From positions 1 through 64,000 of the forward strand of contig CALUNA010000008.1 of NCBI GenBank assembly GCA_944321895.1: a stretch of DNA of 64,000 nt, given 5' to 3'. The stretch comes from an uncultured Bacteroidales bacterium. GTDB taxonomy: Bacteria > Bacteroidota > Bacteroidia > Bacteroidales > Paludibacteraceae. Below are positions 16,365-25,249 of this stretch, piece by piece. The position numbers and the translations under genes are program-made. Under the pieces are notes generated by a model. It worked only from the letters and a program-made list of their open reading frames with translations. It searched no databases and was not told where the DNA came from. Position 1 is the first letter of the stretch. Every line of letters begins with the position of its first letter.

Positions 16365-16763
16365 TCAGGTTGTTGTCCCGTTATGTTTTTTTGTATGCTG
16401 TGCTATATGTTCCAGCCCTTTTACCATGGATTGCCTGATGGTGGCAAAATCGGTTTCTTGTGGCCCGATGCAACAGCAGACTATGTACAATCCGTTTTTC
16501 TGTTCCATCTGTTCTCCACAAACTATATGCCGGTTCAGCCGGTAGGCTTCGCGCATGAGCCGTTTGAGGCGGTTCCGCACTACTGCACGTTTGAAGCGTT
16601 TCTTGGGCGCACTCACCATAATGCGAACAGCCGATGAACCGGTTACGGGCAGATAACGAAACTGCAGCGGGTAGAACATGGCGGTTTTCCCCATGGAAAA
16701 AACCTGTGCAATACTGTTCTTGCTGCATAGTTTGTAATCTTTCGGAAACTTGAACTGCGGCAT
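16365..16763 (-). CDS. rnpA: Ribonuclease P protein component
   Basis: 132 residues. Basic protein cofactor of RNase P, which matures tRNA 5' ends. The signature AVVRNRLKRLMREAYR (about 60-75) is present, preceded by VSAPKKRFKRA. It heads the leftward run rnpA-yidD-trmD-DUF1294-argC and starts 40 bp beyond the hemD-side terminator, so it has its own transcription start. Confidence 0.95.
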   Translation of the reverse strand: MPQFKFPKDYKLCSKNSIAQVFSMGKTAMFYPLQFRYLPVTGSSAVRIMVSAPKKRFKRAVVRNRLKRLMREAYRLNRHIVCGEQMEQKNGLYIVCCCIGPQETDFATIRQSMVKGLEHIAQHTKKHNGTTT

Positions 16764-16803
16764 TGTGTGCGTTTTTTTGAGGATATGTACGTTCTTTTAT
16801 ATT

Positions 16804-16848
16804 AAAAAAGCAATCTCAAAAGTAGCAAAAAAGCACTTTCGAGATTGC
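16804..16848 (-). terminator. Terminator downstream of hemD
   Basis: GCAATCTC (16810-16817) pairs with GAGATTGC (16841-16848), and AAAGT/ACTTT extends the stem inward. On the minus strand the stem is followed by TTTTTT. It ends the LOG-DUF4271-hemD transcript before rnpA. Confidence 0.7.
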
Positions 16849-16885
16849 CTTGCAGGTATTGGCTGTTTTTCGGTCTTTCTCGTTC

Positions 16886-17644
16886 TTATTTGCGTGCCTT
16901 TTTATGGTTTTCCTTGATGTAGGCATCCAGTGCCATGGTCATGGATGGATATTGAGGCGAGGGCACTTCAATGTCCAGACGCAGGTTCGCATTGCGTACG
17001 GCTTGTGCCGTGGCGGCTCCCAGACAAGCAATGACGGTTTCGCCCTGTTCGTAGTCAGGGAAGTTTTTCAGCAGCGATGCAATTCCCGATGGGCTGAAAA
17101 AGACCAGCATGTCATAGTCGAACGGTTCATCTTTCTTGAAGTCGTTGCTTACCGTGCGGTACATGACAGCTCTGTCAATGTTTATATTGTGTTGGTGAAA
17201 CATGTCCATCATTTCCTGCTGATGCACATCGGACACCACAATTAGGTATTTCTCGCTGTTGTGCTTGGCCATGATGGGCACCAGGTCGGGCATTTTTCCG
17301 CTCGGACCGTAAAATACCTTGCGTTTCCGGTACTGGATATATTTTTGCAGGTAGAGGGCTATGGACTCGGATACGCAAAAATATTTCATGCTTTCGGGAA
17401 CGTTTAAACGCATTTCTTCACACAGACGGAAAAAATGGTCAATGCCGTGGCGGGCATTGAAAACAATGGCCGTATGGTCCAATATGGATATCTTTTGTTG
17501 ACGAAATTCTTTGGCACAAATAGGTTCTACCTTGATAAAAGGACGGAAATCTATTTTGACATTGTATTTGTCAATGATATCGAAGTAGGGAGATTTCTCG
17601 GAACTCGGCTTGGGTTGGGAGACTAGGATTTTTTTGATTTTCAA
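16886..17644 (-). CDS. hemD: Uroporphyrinogen-III synthase
   Basis: 252 residues of the Bacteroidota HemD type, with the N terminus MKIKKILVSQPKPSSEKSPY, VFNARHGIDHFFRLCEE, and the FFSPSGIASLLKNFP / GAATAQAVRNANLRLD region of the two-lobed fold. It closes and inverts ring D of hydroxymethylbilane in tetrapyrrole synthesis. Sequence conservation in this family is low, so the call rests on the Bacteroidota-specific pattern. It follows the DUF4271 gene by 26 bp in the same operon, a common Bacteroidota order. Confidence 0.9.
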   Translation of the reverse strand: MKIKKILVSQPKPSSEKSPYFDIIDKYNVKIDFRPFIKVEPICAKEFRQQKISILDHTAIVFNARHGIDHFFRLCEEMRLNVPESMKYFCVSESIALYLQKYIQYRKRKVFYGPSGKMPDLVPIMAKHNSEKYLIVVSDVHQQEMMDMFHQHNINIDRAVMYRTVSNDFKKDEPFDYDMLVFFSPSGIASLLKNFPDYEQGETVIACLGAATAQAVRNANLRLDIEVPSPQYPSMTMALDAYIKENHKKARK

Positions 17645-17670
17645 AACGTAAGACTTTTATTTGTAGAACT

Positions 17671-18411
17671 TTATGTACATATTCTTAACATGAAAATTAA
17701 TCCGGAAACGGGAAAAATTTCGAGCGTGCAAAGATACAACATTATGTAAAACAAAGCCAACATTTTTTGAAAAAAAAGCTGAAAAAGTTTCGCCACTAAT
17801 ATGATGACGGCTATTAAGGTGTTGAGTGCTAACAGTATGTGTGGTATTACAATGAATTCTTCCGGAATATATATGTATATGATCAGAATGGGGAGCAGTA
17901 TGAGGCAATACGCGCTCAGGATTTGGAAATAGGTTTTAATCCATAAATCTGCATTGGGGTTTTTACGGAAAAACACATATGCCAGCAATTGCATGAAAAT
18001 GTATTTGACAAGAAAAAAAATGCCTAGAACCAGGAAGAAACGCAGTGTGGTTGCAAGCGTGAAGGGTGTTTGTTCGGGTTGCATGAGCGCATGCGCCGTC
18101 AAAGCCAGGGTCTCCAGCTGGAAAAGGAAGAGCAGGCTGTGGGACCACGGGTTCTGTATGGTTGTTTTTGTGAAAATGCTGCTGCGCTCCTTGACCTTGA
18201 ACGAAATATTGAAGCATTCAGGAATGGTGTAGCTGTCGACCATGTGGGTTAGGGCGAGCAAGATGCAGAGCCCGATAAGAAACCAGTTGACCCATGGTTC
18301 CGTAGCGGGCAATGATGGTATGGGAATGCCCGGCAAACCGGTATGCACGAGTGGCTGGACACCTGAAAAAGTATTTTGCACCATGTATGTGGGTAATGTC
18401 ACGTGTATCAT
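17671..18411 (-). CDS. DUF4271 multi-spanning membrane protein
   Basis: 246 residues with about six hydrophobic helices (near 45-60, 95-115, 125-150, 170-195, 200-225, 225-243). The layout and the sequence around NPWSHSLLFLFQLETLAL and the C-terminal VAKLFQLFFQKMLALFYIMLYLCTLEIFPV match DUF4271 proteins, which in Bacteroidota are regularly encoded next to hemD. The function is unknown. It lies 3 bp after the LOG-family gene, so it is probably coupled. Confidence 0.85.
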   Translation of the reverse strand: MIHVTLPTYMVQNTFSGVQPLVHTGLPGIPIPSLPATEPWVNWFLIGLCILLALTHMVDSYTIPECFNISFKVKERSSIFTKTTIQNPWSHSLLFLFQLETLALTAHALMQPEQTPFTLATTLRFFLVLGIFFLVKYIFMQLLAYVFFRKNPNADLWIKTYFQILSAYCLILLPILIIYIYIPEEFIVIPHILLALNTLIAVIILVAKLFQLFFQKMLALFYIMLYLCTLEIFPVSGLIFMLRICT

Positions 18412-18414
18412 ATG

Positions 18415-19011
18415 TTATATAGCGGCAAACTTGTTCTGGTTCTTGTCCCATTGCGGGGATTTCCGAATGGCTTCAAGCACATCATCGGCACTGGTCACCA
18501 CTGTCCACATGTTTTCGTGTACGGTGCGCATGAACTTTTCCTGGATTGCTTGTCTGAGCATGGCCAGCAGCGGGTCATAATATCCGTCAATGTTGACAAT
18601 GACAATAGGTTTTGTTGTCAGTCCGAGCTGTTTCCAGGTGAGGATTTCCAGCAGTTCTTCCATTGTGCCTATGCCGCCCGGCAGTGCAACGGCTGCATCC
18701 GACAGGTCGGCCATTGTGGACTTGCGCTCGTGCATGTCGGCTGTTATGATGATTTTGTCCAAATGTTCATTGTGCCAGTCGGCTTCTACCATGAAGCGCG
18801 GAATGACACCTGTTACACGGCCGCCGTTTTGTTGTACGGCAGTGGCAATGGCATTCATGATGCCGATACCGCCGGCACCGTAAATTAGCTCGATTCCGTT
18901 TTCCGCCAGCAATTTTCCTAATTTCTCCGCTTCATCAAAGAACCGGCGGCTGGCCTGCGAACTGGAACCGCAATAAACGCATATGCTTTTGGGATATGTT
19001 ATTTCATTCAT
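18415..19011 (-). CDS. LOG family protein (TIGR00730 Rossmann fold, possible nucleotide 5'-monophosphate phosphoribohydrolase)
   Basis: 198 residues. The N terminus ICVYCGSSSQASRRFFDEAEKLG is typical, and the catalytic signature PGGIGTMEE (about 115-123) is intact, with downstream ELLEILTWKQLGL. LOG proteins hydrolyse AMP-like nucleotides to base and ribose phosphate (cytokinin-activating in plants; purine salvage or unknown in bacteria). First gene of the leftward LOG-DUF4271-hemD operon, with a TATTTTTG -7-like box (19033-19040, minus strand) 22 bp before the start. Confidence 0.93.
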   Translation of the reverse strand: MNEITYPKSICVYCGSSSQASRRFFDEAEKLGKLLAENGIELIYGAGGIGIMNAIATAVQQNGGRVTGVIPRFMVEADWHNEHLDKIIITADMHERKSTMADLSDAAVALPGGIGTMEELLEILTWKQLGLTTKPIVIVNIDGYYDPLLAMLRQAIQEKFMRTVHENMWTVVTSADDVLEAIRKSPQWDKNQNKFAAI

Positions 19012-19049
19012 GGATTCTCAAAAAATATTGCGCAAAAATACATTTTTAT

Positions 19050-19080
19050 TTTGATGAACAGAAAAAAAACACTACTTTTG
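19050..19080 (+). promoter_or_regulatory. Promoter of tRNA-Gln
   Basis: TTTG (19050-19053), 19 bp, then TACTTTTG (19073-19080), 25 bp before the tRNA 5' end. The spacing and sequence match the Bacteroidota consensus. Confidence 0.6.
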
Positions 19081-19105
19081 TCGCCGATTTGAATTGCTTG
19101 CTGCT

Positions 19106-19176
19106 TGTCTCATGGTGTAATGGTAGCACTACAGTTTTTGGTACTGTCTGTCGAGGTTCGAATCCTCGTGAGACAA
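19106..19176 (+). tRNA. tRNA-Gln (anticodon TTG)
   Basis: The cloverleaf can be folded by eye. Acceptor TGTCTCA pairs with TGAGACA; the D arm is GTG/CAC; the anticodon stem ACAGT/ACTGT encloses the loop TTTTGGT, giving anticodon TTG. The T arm is CGAGG-TTCGAAT-CCTCG. The 3' end is not followed by an encoded CCA, as usual in Bacteroidota. Confidence 0.93.
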
Positions 19177-19291
19177 CAAGTATGAAAGACTGGCTTCGAT
19201 TTTCGATGCCGGTTTTTTTGTGCCCATCGATTTCAGCTGTGGCGGAATATTTTTATTTTTGCACCGTTTTATGATATAACCATGACCACAC

Positions 19292-20527
19292 ATGTCCAGG
19301 AATATTTATATCGAACCGCTCTCCATGCCGCTCTATCTGATGGCAAAACCTGCCGGAGCAGCCTGCAATCTGAATTGTGACTATTGTTACTATCTGGAAA
19401 AGGACAAGCTATATCCGAACCGGAAACATTATCAAATGTCGGATGAACTGTTGGAGTATTTTACCCGGAATTATATCCAGTGCCAGCCGACGCCGCATGT
19501 CCTCTTTACGTGGCATGGAGGCGAAACGCTGTTGCGCGACATTTCATTTTACAGAAAGGCCTTGATGTATCAGCGGAAATACGGTCGTGGCAGACAGATA
19601 GAAAACTCATTGCAGACAAACGGCACGTTGCTGACCGATGAATGGTGCCGTTTTTTCAAGGACAATAATTTCCTGATAGGAATTTCGATAGATGGACCGG
19701 AACATTGCCATGATGCCTATCGCAAGAACAAGGGCGGAAGGCCTACATTCCGTCAGGTGATGCGCGGCATAGAGTTGTTGCAGAAACACAATGTCGAGTT
19801 CAACACGCTTTCGGTGATTAACGACTACAACGTGCATTATGCGCTCGAAGTCTATCATTTCCTGAAAGACATTGGCAGTCATTACATGCAGTTTTCGCCG
19901 ATAGTGGAGCGTCTTTCCGACGAACGGCCTGACCATTTGCGGCTGTTGCCGCCCGAGGAGCGCATTACGGCCGACCTGGCTCCATGGACAGTGGACCCGG
20001 ATGCGTTCGGGCAATTCTATATCGATATTTTTGCTGAATGGGTCAGACAGGATGTGGGCGATTATTATGTACAGCTTTTTGATGCGGCACTTGCGAATTA
20101 CGTTGGCGCGCCTCCGGGAGTGTGCGTGTTCGCGCCGACATGCGGCCATGCGGCAGCCATGGAGTTCAACGGCGATGTGTATGCCTGCGACCATTTCGTG
20201 TTCCCGGAATTCAAGCTGGGAAATATCAGGACAAAGTCGTTCATGGAAATGATGATGGATCCCCGGCAAATCCGTTTCGGAGAGGACAAACGCGACAAGT
20301 TGCCCACGCAGTGCAGGCAGTGCAGATTCCTGAAACTCTGCAACGGTGAATGTCCGAAAAACCGTATTGATGCCGACGTGAACGGTGAGGAGGGCTTGAA
20401 TTTCCTGTGCCGCGGCTATTACCGTTTCTTTGCCTACGCCGAACCTTATCTGGAATTTATGGCACTGGAGCTTGCCAACAAGCGTTCGCCTGCCAATGTG
20501 ATGCGTTGGCAGCCCAAGCAGGGATAG
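19292..20527 (+). CDS. Anaerobic sulfatase-maturating radical SAM enzyme
   Basis: 411 residues. The radical-SAM cluster motif CNLNCDYC (C25, C29, C32) is followed by YYLEKDKLYP, which is characteristic of anSME, and the GGETLLR and NSLQTNGTLL motifs follow. The C-terminal SPASM domain carries Cys clusters (CGHAAAMEFNGDVYACDHFVFPE and CRQCRFLKLCNGECPKNR). It converts an active-site Cys or Ser of sulfatases to formylglycine in the cytoplasm before export. No sulfatase is in the window. The gene stands alone after tRNA-Gln. Confidence 0.94.
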   Translation: MSRNIYIEPLSMPLYLMAKPAGAACNLNCDYCYYLEKDKLYPNRKHYQMSDELLEYFTRNYIQCQPTPHVLFTWHGGETLLRDISFYRKALMYQRKYGRGRQIENSLQTNGTLLTDEWCRFFKDNNFLIGISIDGPEHCHDAYRKNKGGRPTFRQVMRGIELLQKHNVEFNTLSVINDYNVHYALEVYHFLKDIGSHYMQFSPIVERLSDERPDHLRLLPPEERITADLAPWTVDPDAFGQFYIDIFAEWVRQDVGDYYVQLFDAALANYVGAPPGVCVFAPTCGHAAAMEFNGDVYACDHFVFPEFKLGNIRTKSFMEMMMDPRQIRFGEDKRDKLPTQCRQCRFLKLCNGECPKNRIDADVNGEEGLNFLCRGYYRFFAYAEPYLEFMALELANKRSPANVMRWQPKQG

Positions 20528-20626
20528 TGCAGCATGTATTCCTTGCCCGGGCCAACTAATGCGACGGATGGCAAATAATTGCTTCTAAACCGACAAATTT
20601 TGCACATGCCATTGTGCGTGTGTCCG

Positions 20627-20634
20627 TACTTTTG
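20627..20634 (+). promoter_or_regulatory. -7-like box for the pectinesterase gene
   Basis: TACTTTTG matches TAnnTTTG and lies 28 bp before ATG 20662. The nearest TTTTG (20598-20602) is 24 bp upstream, longer than the usual spacing. Confidence 0.4.
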
Positions 20635-20661
20635 CGCCCGAAAAACATAATACACAATGAT

Positions 20662-23600
20662 ATGAAAACACAGATTTACTTGAAAACACGTTTTTGCCTG
20701 TGTCTGGCAGCTGCCATGTTGGGCGGCGCATTTGCGGCAACGGCCGCCACAAAAGTGCAGGTGTGGGATTTCGGTGCGGAACTGTTGGATACGCAAACGT
20801 ATGAAAACATGCTGAGTGTCGATGAAATCAACAGCTGGTTTCCGGATGAGACTCCCGGTACATCGGGGGTGCAAATGGGGGCATGGACGGCGAGCGACAG
20901 CTGCAATATCCGTTTTTATGATGGCGGAAAAGCGCATCACCGTTATCGGACTACGAACACAGCCCTGACGCGCTATGACAACAAATCTTTGAAAGATGCT
21001 GCCAAAAACGAATACACGGGTTATATCTATTCCAATTCCAGTAGTACGCCGAACGTGTATCTGGCATCCACTTACGAGCCGAACGACAAGGTTGAATTCT
21101 GGGTCGGCTCCAATACGAGTGCGGCCACTTACGAGTTTGCATCGCCGGGCGGCAAAATCCAGACGGGAGAATTTACAAACGCAGCCAAGGCGGAAAAACT
21201 GACATTCTACGTAAGCGAAGCCGGTGAACATAAAATCTATTGCATAAACGAAAAATTGGTGATAGCACGTGTGCTCCGTTATCCGGCGCAGCCGGTTGCA
21301 GTCAGCGGAACGGTAACTGCACCGACCGATATCCCCGCAGGATACCAGTTGCAGTTCACCAACCGGACGACCGGCTGGAGCGCCACGGCAACACCGGCTG
21401 ATGGCGCGTACAGCGTCGAGCTGGCGGCCGGCTACGATTATGAGGTCGGTTTGCTGAATGCCAACGGCTATGTGGTTACGGAAGATTTGTGCTCCCTGGC
21501 CGATGGTATCGAATCCTTTACACATAATATTACCATTACTGGCGTTGATTTGGTCACTGTGTCCGGCAATGTCAGCGGACTGCCGGCCGAACAATTGGCC
21601 AAGGTCGAATTCGTGTTCAGCAAACCGGACGACAAGACCTATATGCCGGAAATTGAACTGGACCGTACTGCCGGAACTTTCTCCCTGCAGTTGGAAAACG
21701 GGGTGGAATATGGCATAGCCGCCCTGAACGTGAACGATTATAATTTGGATAAAACAACGCTTTCGGCAACAACGGATGGCACACTGGACTTGCCTTTCAC
21801 GGCCAAGCCGGTTTACACCGTAACCATCAACCCGACCGGCGCGTCGCTGGAAGATTTGGCGGCGGCCACCTTCATATTCACCAACTTGAACGAGGAAGGT
21901 TATGTGTACACCTTTACCGGTCCGGATGCGATTGCCCTGCGCGATGGCGTGTATAGTGTCAAGGTGGAAAACAGCGGTGCATTCACGCAAATGCTTACTT
22001 CCAACCTGCACGTGGATGGTGCGGCGGTTACAAAAACCATCGATTTCACCACCGCCATAACGAGCTGGGACTTCAAGGATACGAATAATTACGATACGTC
22101 GAACAATGTCAAGAACCCGTGTTCGGGGCTGGTTTATACGCTTGCCGAAGGCGGCAAGTTCAAATATCACGGCAGCAGTTACGGCAGCCAGGCAGCCAAC
22201 CTGACTATTTCCGTACCCGTTTCGGGGCCGGGCATTATCAAAGTCGCGGTGGGTTATTCGTGGGACATAACCTTCAATGGGGAACAGTACTTGCGGGAAC
22301 CTGACGGTAAAAATCAGACCCTGTCTTTGTCGTATTCGGGTGCGGCAGGCTATGCCGACATAACGGTAGGAGGCGCGACGACCACTTATATTGCCTCCAT
22401 AGAGTTCGTGGAAGTGCTGCCCTATGTTTCAACGGTTACCGTGGGTGCGGACAAGGACTACCAGACCATCAACGATGCACTTGCGGCCATCCGCAAGATG
22501 GAGCGCCCGAACAACGAGAGCGTAACCATCATGATAGACCCGGGCAACTACGAGGAAATGCTGGTCATTAATATGGACAGCATCCGCATGGTGAACGCAT
22601 CGGCCACGCCGTCGATTGCCATCAAAAACGCCGGTGTGGACATTGACGAAAACGCCGTCCGCATTACGAGCTATTACGGCCACGGCTACAACTACGCCAG
22701 CATGAACAGCGACTACAAATGGGATGCGCGCACCTTGCAGGTGAACAAGGAAAACGGCTATGCCAGCGTCGTGAACGGCGGCGGTTCCGGCACTACTTAC
22801 TGGAACGCGACCGTGGTCATTGAAGGCAAGGATTTCTATGCGGAAAATATCATATTTGAAAATTCCTACAACCAGTACATTTCGGCCAAGGAGGCCGCCG
22901 ATGTTGTATATGAAGCCGATGGCAGCAAGGGAGCCCGTCCCGTTACGGCCGGCAGCACGGAAGTGCAGCAACGTTCGTACCGCGAGCGCGCGGCCGCATT
23001 CGCCACGGCCAAGACGGCCGACCGCACTTTCCTGAACAACTGCCGTGTCATTGGCCGCCAGGATTCGTTCTACGGGGCTGAAGGCCGCGTGGCATGTTAC
23101 AAAGGCGCGCTGATGGGTGCGTGCGACTATCTGTTCGGTGAAATGAACCTGACCTGTTATCAGACCGACCTTGTGCTCAACACGGATGACAACAAGGATG
23201 ATGTGGCCTACATTACCGCACCGAAGACGGATGCAGGCGCACGCGGCATGTTCTTCTATGAATGCAGTGTCAGTTCCGCCGTGCCGGAGTTGGAAACCGC
23301 CTCGGCCAACGGTTCCAAACCTGCTTTGTGGGGACGCCCGTGGGCAGCCAATACGGCAGAGGCCATTTTTGCCTCATGCCATGTGGGCACTTCCACCTAT
23401 AACGGTGAGGCCGGCGACTATCGCGGCCAGAGCCTGATTGCTGCCGCCGGATGGAACAGCGGATTGAGCGGCGAGAGTGCACGTTGCGGTGAGTATGATT
23501 GCGACACTCCCATTGCGGGACGTGTGGCCTGGGCCACTGTTTTCACCGAACCGCGCACGGCCGATGGTGTTGATTTCACCCTGTCCAACTGGACAAAAGG

Positions 23601-23913
23601 AACGGATGGCTGGGACCCCTTTGCCGAATATGGCGTGGATACGGACGCTTTGCCCGATTTGCAACATGTAACCGCCTTGCCGCAAAGTTTTTTTACGGAG
23701 GCCGGTCTGGAAATAGTTGCGGGGGCAGGGCACATCAAGGTGCGCGGCGTTGAGGAAAGCACGCGCCTGGAAGTATGGGGCGCTGATGGACGTTTGCTGG
23801 CAACCCGCACCATAAGTGCCGATACGGAAATCCAGATGCCCGGCCAGGGAGTTTACATTGTCCGCGCAACGACCCTTTCCGGCCAGGCGGCAACCCGTAA
23901 AGTGTGCCTGTAA
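20662..23913 (+). CDS. Multidomain secreted pectinesterase (CE8) with C-terminal sorting-type domain
   Basis: 1083 residues from MKTQIYL. A signal peptide ends near residue 28 (AATAATK). Residues 30-210 and about 485-590 are two similar beta-rich modules starting WDF, probably carbohydrate-binding. Between them lie three successive beta-sandwich repeats (about 212-295, 298-385, 388-480; each begins with a V-x-G or YTVTI strand). The pectin methylesterase beta-helix (about 595-1010) shows TVGADKDYQTINDAL, GRQDSFYGAEGRVACY, GACDYLFGE and WGRPW, so the catalytic aspartates and arginine are present. The tail (about 1020-1083) resembles a type IX sorting domain. It de-esterifies pectin outside the cell. 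Confidence 0.9.
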   Translation: MKTQIYLKTRFCLCLAAAMLGGAFAATAATKVQVWDFGAELLDTQTYENMLSVDEINSWFPDETPGTSGVQMGAWTASDSCNIRFYDGGKAHHRYRTTNTALTRYDNKSLKDAAKNEYTGYIYSNSSSTPNVYLASTYEPNDKVEFWVGSNTSAATYEFASPGGKIQTGEFTNAAKAEKLTFYVSEAGEHKIYCINEKLVIARVLRYPAQPVAVSGTVTAPTDIPAGYQLQFTNRTTGWSATATPADGAYSVELAAGYDYEVGLLNANGYVVTEDLCSLADGIESFTHNITITGVDLVTVSGNVSGLPAEQLAKVEFVFSKPDDKTYMPEIELDRTAGTFSLQLENGVEYGIAALNVNDYNLDKTTLSATTDGTLDLPFTAKPVYTVTINPTGASLEDLAAATFIFTNLNEEGYVYTFTGPDAIALRDGVYSVKVENSGAFTQMLTSNLHVDGAAVTKTIDFTTAITSWDFKDTNNYDTSNNVKNPCSGLVYTLAEGGKFKYHGSSYGSQAANLTISVPVSGPGIIKVAVGYSWDITFNGEQYLREPDGKNQTLSLSYSGAAGYADITVGGATTTYIASIEFVEVLPYVSTVTVGADKDYQTINDALAAIRKMERPNNESVTIMIDPGNYEEMLVINMDSIRMVNASATPSIAIKNAGVDIDENAVRITSYYGHGYNYASMNSDYKWDARTLQVNKENGYASVVNGGGSGTTYWNATVVIEGKDFYAENIIFENSYNQYISAKEAADVVYEADGSKGARPVTAGSTEVQQRSYRERAAAFATAKTADRTFLNNCRVIGRQDSFYGAEGRVACYKGALMGACDYLFGEMNLTCYQTDLVLNTDDNKDDVAYITAPKTDAGARGMFFYECSVSSAVPELETASANGSKPALWGRPWAANTAEAIFASCHVGTSTYNGEAGDYRGQSLIAAAGWNSGLSGESARCGEYDCDTPIAGRVAWATVFTEPRTADGVDFTLSNWTKGTDGWDPFAEYGVDTDALPDLQHVTALPQSFFTEAGLEIVAGAGHIKVRGVEESTRLEVWGADGRLLATRTISADTEIQMPGQGVYIVRATTLSGQAATRKVCL

Positions 23914-23949
23914 CCTGCCAGTCCGGCGTTGCAGCCGAACAAAACGTAA

Positions 23950-23995
23950 AAAATCCGCGAGGACAAAATTCTGTCCTCGCGGATTTTGTTTTTCT
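23950..23995 (+). terminator. Strong bidirectional terminator
   Basis: AAAATCCGCGAGGACA (23950-23965) and TGTCCTCGCGGATTTT (23972-23987) form a perfect 16-bp stem with a 6-nt loop, followed by a T-rich tract. It lies between the convergent pectinesterase and DUF6261 genes and can serve both. Confidence 0.9.
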
Positions 23996-24005
23996 TATAC
24001 ATTCC

Positions 24006-24800
24006 TTATATTTCTGCCGTTTCCACCGTTTCGGTGGTGTTTGGTGTGCTGTCCTGTGGCCTGCTGTCCGGTTCTTCCGCGGTAGCGGCTTGTGCCTTGC
24101 GCAGGTTGTAGCGTGCTTTGGTTTCGGCTATGGTGGCGTTCAGGTCGCGCACAAAGGCGGCCGTTTCTGCCGTGGGGTGGAGCAGGTTGGTGGCGAAGGC
24201 TATCTGTGCGAGCGTGTCATATTCGAGGTTGATGCGCGGCCGTGCCGATGGGCTGCTTTCGAGCCGGCTGGCGGCTTCGGTGGCTGTGCGCCGGTCGGTC
24301 ATCGTGGCATACAAGTCGTTGGTTTGCTGCAAGTGCTCTGCCATGTCGGCCAGCCCGAGCGTTTCCATGTGGGTTGTCATGTCGCCGCCCAGGTCGCGGA
24401 GCAGGCTGTTGATTTGTGCCGTCCGTTGCTGCGCGGGTTGCCGCGCGATGCCCACGTAGGGCTTCAAGGGCAGTTTCAATGCTTGTCCGGCCTGCCGCAT
24501 GGACTCCATGGGTAGCTGTGCGCTGTTCCGGATAGTGTCGGCTATGTAGGTCATCATGCTTTTGCGCTGCCGGTCGAGTTGCCTGAGCTGGATGGTCAGC
24601 TCGTTGGCCTGCGACTGTTTCAGCAGTTTGTTGAGCAGTTCCACATCGGTCTGGAAGGCTGCGAGTTCGTTCGTGTCAATGCCGAGTTTGTCTGCACCGC
24701 TTGCGTTTACCAGTGCCAGCACGCGGTTCATGAAGTTGGTGTATTCGCTCAGGTTCAAATGCCCCAAGTCGATTTTTCGGATGTTTGTGACAGTTCTCAT
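24006..24800 (-). CDS. DUF6261-like protein
   Basis: 264 residues, almost entirely alpha-helical, soluble, without signal peptide. The N terminus (RKIDLGHLNLSEYTNFMNRVLALV) and the helical body, including YVGIARQPAQQRTAQI, resemble the DUF6261 family of Bacteroidales, whose function is unknown. The last 35 residues are a disordered Glu/Thr/Pro-rich tail. It is monocistronic: a TATATTTG -7-like box (24857-24864, minus strand) is upstream and the terminator at 23950 downstream. The AT-rich repeat array begins about 130 bp beyond that -7 box. Confidence 0.6.
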   Translation of the reverse strand: MRTVTNIRKIDLGHLNLSEYTNFMNRVLALVNASGADKLGIDTNELAAFQTDVELLNKLLKQSQANELTIQLRQLDRQRKSMMTYIADTIRNSAQLPMESMRQAGQALKLPLKPYVGIARQPAQQRTAQINSLLRDLGGDMTTHMETLGLADMAEHLQQTNDLYATMTDRRTATEAASRLESSPSARPRINLEYDTLAQIAFATNLLHPTAETAAFVRDLNATIAETKARYNLRKAQAATAEEPDSRPQDSTPNTTETVETAEI

Positions 24801-24996
24801 GGCTGTTTGGTTGTTAAGGATGGGCGAATCCTATTTGGCATATAATGTTTTCCCTGCAAATATATGAATTTTAATTTTATATACGCATGGTTTAAGCTGC
24901 AAACAATAAATTATATCCGGATTATGTAAAAAGTAAATTGTTTATACATATAATATAAGCATATAAACATAAGTTGGCTTTGTTTTTCTATAAAAT

Positions 24997-25249
24997 ATAC
25001 TTGCGCAGGCGCAATAGGATATTGTTTGCAAATGAATACTGATTGCGTGCACGCAATATGAGATTATTTATAGGATAAATACTACTTGTATATATGCAAT
25101 ATAAAATTGTTTGTAGATAATCACTACTTGCGTATTCGTAATCGGATATTGTTTACAGATAAATACTGCTTGCGTACACGCAATATAATATTGTTTATAA
25201 ATAAATATTACTTGCGTATGCGCAATATCATATTGTTTGTGGATAAATA
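24997..25249. repeat. Six-unit 42-bp tandem repeat, each unit carrying a palindrome and a DnaA-box-like 9-mer
   Basis: Units start at 24997, 25039, 25082, 25124, 25166 and 25208 (42 bp each, one of 43), with a decayed seventh after 25250. Each contains TTGCG-N4-CGCAA or a variant (perfect palindromes TTGCGTGCACGCAA at 25042 and TTGCGTACACGCAA at 25169) followed by ATATTGTTTnnnGATAAATA. The second half contains TGTGGATAA, the complement of a DnaA box (25238-25246), and TGTAGATAA (25112-25120). The flanks are AT-rich. It could be an origin, a partition or protein-binding array, or a simple satellite. Confidence 0.75.

Noticed and set aside
20446-22170. 574-codon frame antisense to the maturase/pectinesterase region
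   Set aside because: It mirrors the codon structure of the genes on the plus strand, crosses their intergenic gap and has no family features.
24997-25249. CRISPR array
   Set aside because: The units are contiguous 42-bp repeats without unique spacers, and no cas genes are nearby.
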